Assembly: GCA_013054445.1 (NCBI GenBank) | Contig: JAAMPI010001516.1 | Span: 1 to 13,476, forward strand | Source of the DNA: Cudoniella acicularis | Taxonomy: Eukaryota > Ascomycota > Leotiomycetes > Helotiales > Helotiaceae | Length of the DNA stretch: 13,476 nt | Direction: 5' to 3' | Part shown: positions 8,172 through 13,476 of the stretch, piece by piece | Layout: every line of letters begins with the position of its first letter | Position numbering within the stretch: position 1 is the first letter of the stretch | Position numbers and translations under genes: made by a program | The notes under the pieces: generated by a model | Seen by the model: only the letters and a program-made list of their open reading frames with translations | What the model was told of the DNA's origin: nothing | Database searches by the model: none

Positions 8172-9071
8172 ATGGCACAGTTATACCTACAAGATAAACT
8201 CCCGCTGCTGGCCTGGGGCGATGCTGGGTACGTTTACAAAGTCACCGACTATATTATCCTTAAACGTTCTATCACCGAGAATGACCCACGCACAAAGAAC
8301 GAGAATTCCGTATTCGATTTGCTCGAACGGCACCCTACGTGCCCTGATATTGTCCGCAGTTTCCTGCGTCTTCCTGACTCGAACTTTATGCAGCTTCTTC
8401 CTGGCGGTACTCTCGAGGCACGACTGCAGGCGCGCCAGACAAGGGACCCAGAGACCTGGCGGGTTATTAAGGTTGAGGGCGAGGAACCAAGGCATCTGAT
8501 TGCGAGATGGATGGCTGAACTTTCAAACGGAGCTGCTTGGCTGGAGTCGCTTTGTTTCGCACATGGTGATATCCGGCCCCCGAACCTGCTTCTCGACTCC
8601 GACGACCACTTGAAGCTCGCTGATTTCGATAATACGGCGAGGATAGGTGAGGAGGTGGATGTTGGCACCGCACCTTACGCAAGACTCCTGGGTACCGAAG
8701 CTGGAGAGGATCGTGGAAGATTTGGCTTCCTTGGGGCTCGTACCGAGCAGTTTGCAATCGGGTCTGTCTACTACTATCTGACCCGCGGATACGAGCCGTA
8801 TGACAATGAGTGGTACGGGAAAGATCATGGTCCTGTGACAGTCGATATGCTACAGAGGATGGAATTTCCGGCAACGCAAATGGGTAGCGAAGACGACGCG
8901 ATTATCCGGAAATGCTGGCACGGCGAATTTGGGTCCCTGGAGGAGCTTGCGGCGAGTCTCCGTTTACTGGACAGGAAGGCAAGTAGAGCCAAACCTATGG
9001 CCGCGGACTTGTTCCGAGCAAGACAGGGGGAGTGCAGAAAGCTTGTAGCAGATGGCCTTCTGAGATTCTAA
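8172..9071 (+). CDS. Fungal protein kinase-like protein, noncanonical HGD and DFD motifs
   Basis: Single exon, 299 residues. The start at 8172 is chosen for its context (ACGATGG) and because the product begins directly with the N-lobe (MAQLYLQDKLPLLAWGDAGY). Seen: a glycine-containing loop (W15-G16 to V21), an ATP-site lysine in YIILKR (K31), a candidate C-helix Glu in KNENSVFDLLE (E44), a catalytic loop HGDIRPPNLLLD (H131, D133, N138), and LADFDN at 149-154, where the usual DFG is DFD. Thr-Glu-Gln-Phe (191-194) and the YEPYDNEWYG segment follow in the C-lobe. The catalytic Asp and Asn and the first metal-binding Asp are kept, so activity is possible, but the missing HRD arginine and DFG glycine suggest unusual regulation or a pseudokinase. 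This is a lineage-specific fungal kinase-like family often found in accessory regions; substrate unknown. The domain is slightly long for 299 residues, leaving almost no extra domains. Confidence 0.88.
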   Translation: MAQLYLQDKLPLLAWGDAGYVYKVTDYIILKRSITENDPRTKNENSVFDLLERHPTCPDIVRSFLRLPDSNFMQLLPGGTLEARLQARQTRDPETWRVIKVEGEEPRHLIARWMAELSNGAAWLESLCFAHGDIRPPNLLLDSDDHLKLADFDNTARIGEEVDVGTAPYARLLGTEAGEDRGRFGFLGARTEQFAIGSVYYYLTRGYEPYDNEWYGKDHGPVTVDMLQRMEFPATQMGSEDDAIIRKCWHGEFGSLEELAASLRLLDRKASRAKPMAADLFRARQGECRKLVADGLLRF

Positions 9072-9557
9072 GGCGGCTATAGTTAGATACAGAGAACTAG
9101 GTACCGGGCATTGAAATTGATGATGCGTTTGTACTTTTGAGAGAGCTTCCCTACTCCTATCAGGCTTGAAAATTCTGCGACCGTTGGGGACCTATAGTAT
9201 GTGCAAATATCTAAGTTGCTGGAGTGTCGGTGGATCCAATCGTTCTTCAGACCTTCAGCCTGCTCATGCGGGAGGTGTAAGTGGTTGGTGCACGACGGTC
9301 ACAATACGAACATTTCTAGGCCTCCAGCCTGAAAATGTATATGGCGGAACAAACAGTGCTGATCAATGATAGCGAGGCAATGAGGGAGGATACATCACAT
9401 TACTGGAGGAAGACATGGCTGAAGAAAAGTGAGCAAAGGTGATTGTTGTCATGGGACCATTTAATGAGTTGAATTGCTGTAGACTATCATCGTCGGGGGA
9501 GAAAATAGGCCGATATTGGCACAGCAACAAGCGAAAAACGCTAATATTGACCTTCAC
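9072..9557. other. Gap between the kinase-like gene and the AT-rich island
   Basis: Normal base composition and no supported gene. Short frames on both strands lack motifs and good starts. It ends abruptly where the AT-rich island begins, near 9558. Confidence 0.5.
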
Positions 9558-9687
9558 TTTAATATAATAATATTAACAACCGCAAATAGACTTTAAAACT
9601 AATAAGACTTCACATATGTTATTAGATATATAATAATAAATACTTATATCTATAATAAGAACTATTAGTAATATATATTACTAAGCA

Positions 9688-9715
9688 GAAGGTTCTAGAA
9701 GCTTGTAGAAGCTTC
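9688..9715 (+). promoter_or_regulatory. Heat-shock-element array of six pentamers
   Basis: Six consecutive 5-bp units alternate between GAA and TTC (GAA, TTC, GAA, TTG, GAA, TTC) at exact 5-bp spacing; only the fourth deviates, by one base. This is the consensus binding array of heat shock factor. It lies about 135 bp upstream of the TATA box at 9851. Binding is inferred from the motif alone. Confidence 0.6.
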
Positions 9716-9773
9716 TAGTGATTTCTTTCCTTGATTTATAAGCAGGTGGCAAAAACTAGTCATAGACAGTAGT

Positions 9774-9847
9774 TGATTTCTAATCAATAGAATCTTCTAG
9801 TCTATATTACTAATAGATGATTTCTAATCAATAGAATCTTCTAGTCT
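9774..9847 (+). repeat. Pair of perfect 30-bp direct repeats
   Basis: Identical 30-bp copies lie at 9774-9803 and 9818-9847 with a 44-bp period; the sequence between them is partly similar. Each copy includes GAATCTTC (9790-9797 and 9834-9841), a two-unit heat-shock-type motif. The second copy ends just before the TATA box. Perfect identity inside RIP-damaged DNA suggests that the duplication predates or escaped mutation. Confidence 0.9.
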
Positions 9848-9946
9848 CTTTATAAGTAGTATATATAGGTCTCTTCTTATCCTTTAGATAGCTTCTCCCT
9901 CTAAGTAAAATAAAATATTCTTTTAATACGATATAAGACTCACCGT

Positions 9947-10355
9947 TTAAGCGATACTTCTACTGTCTACCTTAGCCGCCTACCGACGACTATATAGATA
10001 TATCTTCTATATATACTATATACCGCGTACTACGGCTATACCCTTCTTACAAATCTAGCGGTCGAGTAAGCTAAAGGTCGAAGCTCGGCCGTTCTTTAAA
10101 CATATAATTATACGCCTAAATACTTTATAATATCTATATATAATATATAGGTTTCCTATTATTTTACGTTTTAGGGGTAAGGGTATATAATTAAGGTCGC
10201 TATAGGCGTCTAGGTCTAAGAAGTCGGGTTTAGAAGCGCGATATTTTATCCTCGTTCTTTTAAAGATATTAAGACTTTTTAGAAGCAACTACTTAAAGAT
10301 CTTAATATAGCCTTAATTCTTATATTAGTTAAATTTAATCTATATTTATTAAGTA
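9947..10355 (-). pseudogene. RIP-damaged coding relic of a repeated element
   Basis: On the minus strand a coherent frame of about 135 codons runs from the mariner insertion point to a TAA at 9947-9949. It contains an uninterrupted 77-codon core (10055-10288) with a basic, Tyr/Leu-rich product, for example FKRTRIKYRASKPDFLDLDA and PLPLKRKIIGNLY. Upstream and downstream of the core the frame is broken only by TAG and TAA codons, as RIP would create from Gln codons. No ATG start is present. I do not recognise the family; a transposon-encoded accessory or gag-like protein is possible. The mariner element appears to have inserted within or beside its 5' part. Confidence 0.5.
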
Positions 10356-10381
10356 TAATCAGGTTAGGTTAAAACTCGTTA
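10356..10381 (+). repeat. Left terminal inverted repeat of the Tc1/mariner element
   Basis: Matches the complement of 11610-11635 at 24 of 26 positions. The right copy keeps one of the few TpG dinucleotides in the region. Confidence 0.9.
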
Positions 10382-10391
10382 CGTAACGTAG

Positions 10392-10413
10392 TATTCGGCT
10401 ACTTAGCCGAATA
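10392..10413. repeat. Perfect subterminal palindrome in the mariner left end
   Basis: Ten-base arms (TATTCGGCTA and complement) separated by 2 nt, 10 bp inside the left terminal repeat. No equivalent is seen at the right end. It could be a transposase-binding or replication-related subterminal site. Confidence 0.75.
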
Positions 10414-10461
10414 ATACTCTTCTTATATATATATAAATATCTTTAAACTTTAAATTATAAG

Positions 10462-11531
10462 AGTTATACTAAAGAAGCTTAATTCCTATCTTATAGAGCG
10501 TAAAAAGAAGCGTATTCTGACTCTTAAAGATAAAGGACATATAGCGACTAGTATTTAGTATAAAACTAAGATACTCTATACTACTATCTCTTTATTTCTT
10601 AATAGATATACTAAAACCGACGGTTCTACGCTTATAAGGAAGCTAGGAAGCAGGGCTAAGAGGAAACTATTAACTAGAGCTAAAAGAACCCTTATATATA
10701 AAGCTATAAACGAGCTAAGGATAACTTTAAAAGCGTTCTCTATACTGTCTAAATCAGGTAAGTAACTTAACTACTATATAGTCGCTAAGATCCTTAAGCG
10801 ATATAGAAAAGTAAAGCGCCGGCCTTATAAAAAGCCTTACTTAACTATAATATATAAGAAGAAGAAGAGGACTTATTATCAGTATAAGCTTAAGATTAAA
10901 AGAGACCTTTAGAGAATAGTATAGTCTAATAAGGTTATATTTAAGATAGGAGAGGATTTAACTACCTTCTATATAACTAGAAGGCTTAAGAGAGAAGAAG
11001 AGTATATAGAAAAGAATTTAAAACCCTCTTTTAAGAGTAGGCGAGTTATTATAAGAATATAAGGCTACTTTTATAGAGACGAGCTTAGGGACTTATATAT
11101 CCTTTCTTAGGAGAAGAATATAAATATTAAAACAATATAAACAAGTACTTTAAAAGTATCTTATTCTATTCTATAGAAAGATAAGAAGAAAGTATAGTAA
11201 TAAAATAGTTTTTATAAAAGATAATATTAAATAATATAAGACTAAGATATATTAAGCTTATTTAAAAAACTAAGGAGTTATTATAATAGATTATCTTCTA
11301 TAGTCTCTAGATCTTAATCCTATTAAGAATATATAGATTAAGATTAAGAATATAATCTCTAAATAAAAGTATAATATAAGAGGGCGACTAGATTTTATAG
11401 AAGCTATATAAGAAGAATAGATTTAAATTAGTTTAGATTTTCTTTTAAAATTATATAATTCTATATCTTTAAGATATAAGATATACTTAAAGAATAAGAG
11501 AAGAGTAACTAAGTATTAGATAGCTTTAAAA
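10462..11531 (+). pseudogene. Tc1/mariner transposase relic, DD34E, catalytic residues lost
   Basis: The N-terminal part is basic and helical as in the DNA-binding domain (ERKKKRILTLKDKGH, then KLLTRAKRTL). A linker with RRPYKKPYLT precedes the DDE domain. The first catalytic Asp codon is now AAT (10928-10930, context SNKVIF), the second is intact (GAT, 11220-11222, in IKDN), and the Glu of the DLNPIE motif is AAG (11325-11327). There are 34 codons between the second and third positions, the DD34E spacing of the Tc1 family. A net frameshift lies near 11170. Many TAG and TAA stops replace Gln and Trp codons, and no ATG remains at the start. Both catalytic changes are G-to-A after T, as RIP produces. 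The copy cannot encode an active enzyme. Confidence 0.92.
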
Positions 11532-11609
11532 TAAGCCTACTTAGGTCTAATTATATAAGGAATTAGAAGAGATCTTTATAAATAAAGTAAGAAGTATATT
11601 TTATTTATA

Positions 11610-11635
11610 TAACGAGTTTTTACGTAACCTGATTA
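11610..11635 (-). repeat. Right terminal inverted repeat of the Tc1/mariner element
   Basis: Inverted partner of 10356-10381. It is followed by TA and then a TA-rich run. Confidence 0.9.
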
Positions 11636-11730
11636 TATATATATAAAAGAAACTATTTTATCTTTAGAGATATATAACTAGTAATATATTCTCTATATAT
11701 ATATTATATTTAAGCTTCTTGTTATTATAC

Positions 11731-11945
11731 TTATATTTTAAAGCTATGTATATTATATAGCTAAAGACTATCTATTAGTATAGTTTAGCTATAGGCATTT
11801 ATATAGTTTCTTATTTAACTTTTTAGATATTAGTTACTTAGTTTTAGAAATTCGATTTTATATCCTTAATTCTAGTTATTTTATTCTTAAAATTCAGCTT
11901 TAACTAAAATCTTAAGACTTTTTAATTACTTATAAGATTTTCTTA
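11731..11945 (+). repeat. Diverged direct repeat, copy A
   Basis: Aligns with 12378-12600 along its whole length. Shared landmarks in the same order are TATATTATATAGCTAA, CATTTATATAGT, AGATATTA, AAATTCGATTTTATAT, AAAATTCAGC, TTAATTACTTA and GATTTTCT. Divergence includes small insertions and many transitions. The pair could be two LTRs or two copies of a small nonautonomous element. Confidence 0.75.
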
Positions 11946-12377
11946 TACCTTAATTTATTTTTTAAAGATTTTAAGTTAACGATTATAAATATAAATCCTA
12001 TTTAAATAAAGCTTTTTATAATAAACAGTAACTAGCTAATAGATATTATAAGACGTAAATACCTCCTTATACTAGTATAAGAGCTACGTAGCTCGTAAGT
12101 CGTCTTATAGCGCTAAAGAAAGTAACTAGGCGTCTTAAACTATTTCTTCTACTCTCTTAATAGGAATCTATAGATAATAATAAATAGATTTCACGCTACT
12201 TATTATATAGATAATATATAACTATTCTAGAAGATTCTAGGGACTAAATAGTAATTATTAACTATTATAAAGGTATATACTCCTTTTAACCCTTTATAAA
12301 ATAATAATAAAAAGAAAAAGATATTATATTAAAGACTATTATAACGTTAATAATAATTACTAGATTATTCTATATTA
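11946..12377. other. Spacer between the direct repeats
   Basis: AT-rich without an open frame. It contains a 14-bp perfect palindrome (GAGCTACGTAGCTC, 12081-12094) and a three-unit heat-shock-type element (12225-12237), with TATAAAGG near 12265 downstream of it. It could be part of another damaged LTR-type promoter. Confidence 0.5.
12225..12237 (+). promoter_or_regulatory. Three-unit heat-shock-type element
   Basis: TTC, GAA and TTC at exact 5-bp spacing, a minimal perfect heat shock factor site, about 30 bp before a TATAAAGG motif. It is the second such site in the island. Confidence 0.45.
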
Positions 12378-12600
12378 TATCTTAAAAGCTGTTTATATTA
12401 TATAGCTAAGAGAGCCTAGCGATTAGATATCTATAAATATAAATATAAACTATAGACATTTATATAGTCTCTTATATTTTTAGATATTAACTACTTAGTT
12501 TCTTAAATTCGATTTTATATCTTTAATTTTAGTTATTAGTTCCTAAAATTCAGCCGCGACTAAGTTCCTAGGATTCCTTAATTACTTAAAGATTTTCTCG
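12378..12600 (+). repeat. Diverged direct repeat, copy B
   Basis: Partner of 11731-11945, about 650 bp to the right. It retains more C and G (for example CAGCCGCGAC against CAGCTTTAAC), so it is the less mutated copy and the better guide to the original sequence. Confidence 0.75.
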
Positions 12601-12626
12601 TAACGTCTATCTATACGTAACGAGAA
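12595..12626. repeat. Near-perfect inverted repeat at the end of copy B
   Basis: Eleven-base arms (TTCTCGTAACG and CGTAACGAGAA) pair at 10 of 11 positions across a 10-nt spacer. The arm sequence resembles the ACTCGTTACGTAACG stretch at the inner side of the mariner left terminal repeat, so it may be the end of a related element. Confidence 0.55.
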
Positions 12627-13079
12627 ACTAACCGTGCCGAGAAAAACTTCGAATACTTTACCTTTAAAACTTAAAAAAAAATTAAAGATATATAGGCGAC
12701 CCCTATATTTTTTATATTAGCTATGTTCTATAGTCAATTCTAAATATATTAAGACTCTTTACTAAGGAAAAAAAATTATATAAGATTTTCTCAGCTTGAT
12801 TTATAGGATGCCTTCGCTTGAAGTCTATATTACAATTCCGTCGCTATACCTCTACAAAAGTACTTTCTCACTTCTACTTTTTATACGGAGTGTCACCTGA
12901 GTTATATATATCTAGTACTATGCTAGAAATCACTTTCAAGCTTTGTGGCTGCTATAGCATACAGATTCATCCAAATTCGCCACGCAGATCAGTACCTTTG
13001 CTAAAGTAGGTAACCTTTTTCGGAATAGCGTGCTGAAAGCTACACCCTACTATAATCTTTCGGTAATTTTTGCGAGATG
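12627..13079. other. Transition out of the AT-rich island; no gene seen
   Basis: Base composition returns to moderate near 12790. A short open frame at 12818-13009 has no motif or ATG start. No terminal repeat was identified until the C-run near 13086. Confidence 0.5.
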
Positions 13080-13476
13080 TACTATCCCCCCCCCTGAATA
13101 AAGGTTATTTTGCCACTTTGGTTGCCACGATATTGCCACCCTCTGGCACACCACTTTTCACCCCACCTGGCCTCACCGCCTTCACACCCATTTTAAAGCT
13201 ATTCAGAGATTTTATCATTTTTATTCAGTACTTTATAGGCCCGCCATTTATATCAATAACAGCCCGGCAGCGCCTCCACTAGCTGTCGTACAAAGTCACG
13301 ATATAGCTATCTAGTACAGCGTTCCAAGCTTCTATAATTATCACTCTCAGGCGCTTATAAGGAATATTAGACGGATTATACCGTGCTTCCTAATAGTGCT
13401 CCTACATCCAATTTTTCATCCAATTCCACACATGCTCGATCAGATTAAGGTCCGGTGACCAAGGCGGGAAAATCCA
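13080..13476 (-). mobile_element. Second Tc1/mariner element, 3' end, runs off the window
   Basis: A transposase C-terminus on the minus strand (13225-13476) is followed by about 145 bp of noncoding DNA and then a C-rich end (nine C in a row, 13086-13094) next to a TA (13080-13081), a plausible element end and target site. The opposite end is outside the window, so the terminal repeat cannot be verified. This copy has ordinary base composition and differs in sequence from the RIP-damaged element at 10356-11635. Confidence 0.75.
13225..13476 (-). pseudogene. C-terminal part of a Tc1/mariner transposase with three stops
   Basis: From the right edge the minus strand reads the final acidic motif of the DDE domain (WIFPPWSPDLNLIEHVWNW), with the catalytic Glu retained. 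It continues through a helical tail (YKRLRVIIIEAWNAV, then IVTLYDS) to a TGA at 13225-13227. Three in-frame TAG codons interrupt it; each is one C-to-T or G-to-A step from Gln or Trp, and two lie at positions where Gln or Trp would fit well. The rest of the protein lies outside the window. Damage is far lighter than in the neighbouring element, so it was either mutated once or is younger. Confidence 0.88.

Larger units (their letters stand above)
9617..9932 (+). repeat. LTR-like segment with promoter elements
   Basis: This segment has the order expected of a retrotransposon long terminal repeat read rightwards: a possible TG start (near 9618), an enhancer-like array, a pair of direct repeats, a TATA box (TATAAG, 9851-9856) and a pyrimidine-rich stretch. 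Its exact ends are not certain, since RIP has changed the sequence, and no second copy or target duplication was found in the window. It could be a solo LTR or part of a larger damaged element. Confidence 0.4.
10356..11635 (+). mobile_element. Tc1/mariner element, complete but RIP-inactivated
   Basis: The 26-bp terminal inverted repeats lie at 10356-10381 and 11610-11635 (24 of 26 matching, beginning TAATCAGGTTA). TA dinucleotides flank both ends (10354-10355 and 11636-11637), as expected from TA target duplication; because the repeats also begin with TA the exact border is ambiguous by 2 bp. The length of 1280 bp is typical of the superfamily. One transposase relic fills the interior in plus orientation. 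Confidence 0.93.
9558..12790. other. AT-rich RIP-affected transposon island
   Basis: The composition switches within a few tens of bases from ordinary to extremely AT-rich and switches back near 12790. The dinucleotide signature is that of RIP: from 10981 to 11640 I count one TpG and two CpA in 660 bases, while TpA is everywhere and CpG is still present. In-frame stops in the coding relics are mostly TAG and TAA at places where Gln or Trp codons are expected, and catalytic Asp and Glu codons are changed by G-to-A after T. The island contains at least one complete DNA transposon and parts of other repeats. Confidence 0.93.

Noticed and set aside
8249..8874. Long minus-strand frames opposite the kinase-like gene
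   Set aside because: They are shadows of the real plus-strand coding region. None carries a recognisable motif, whereas the plus strand has kinase motifs throughout.
13070..13282. Plus-strand open frame at the right end
   Set aside because: It lies antisense to the transposase relic and across the noncoding end of the mariner element.
1..13476. CRISPR arrays, tRNA and rRNA genes, bacterial-type operons
   Set aside because: No regularly spaced repeats, tRNA-like cloverleaf boxes or rRNA segments were seen on either strand, and the gene structures are eukaryotic.

Overview
This is nuclear DNA of a filamentous ascomycete (Pezizomycotina). The evidence is gene structure and decay style: short GT-AG introns of about 50-75 nt with CTRAC-like branch sites, a DUF6594-type membrane protein and a fungus-specific kinase-like protein, and an AT-rich transposon graveyard with the CpA/TpG depletion left by repeat-induced point mutation (RIP). 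No bacterial operons, tRNA, rRNA or CRISPR are visible.

Layout. Positions 1-2842 hold no gene I can support, only a few interrupted reading frames. Positions 2843-4225 read as a four-exon gene for a 404-residue Ser/Pro/Tyr-rich protein whose N-terminus resembles fungal DUF6590-type proteins. Positions 4226-5091 are a gap with a minus-strand open frame that lacks an ATG. Positions 5092-6461 are a five-exon gene for a 374-residue DUF6594 protein with three C-terminal membrane helices; a strong hairpin follows the stop codon. Positions 6890-7101 hold a cluster of short palindromic GGGTA/TACCC repeats. Positions 7121-7426 hold a possible minus-strand gene relic. Positions 7554-7760 encode a 68-residue Cys-rich protein, and 8172-9071 a 299-residue intronless kinase-like protein with unusual catalytic motifs (HGD, DFD).

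From about 9558 the composition changes abruptly to very AT-rich. This island (to about 12790) contains an LTR-like segment with a long heat-shock-element array and TATA box, a RIP-damaged minus-strand coding relic, a complete 1280-bp Tc1/mariner element (10356-11635) with recognisable terminal repeats and a DD34E transposase in which two of three catalytic residues are mutated, and a diverged 220-bp direct repeat pair. At the right edge, a second and less decayed Tc1/mariner element on the minus strand runs out of the window.

The three best-supported intact genes (DUF6594, Cys-rich, kinase-like) lie together next to the transposon island, as accessory genes often do in fungi. Nothing in the sequence proves that they act together.
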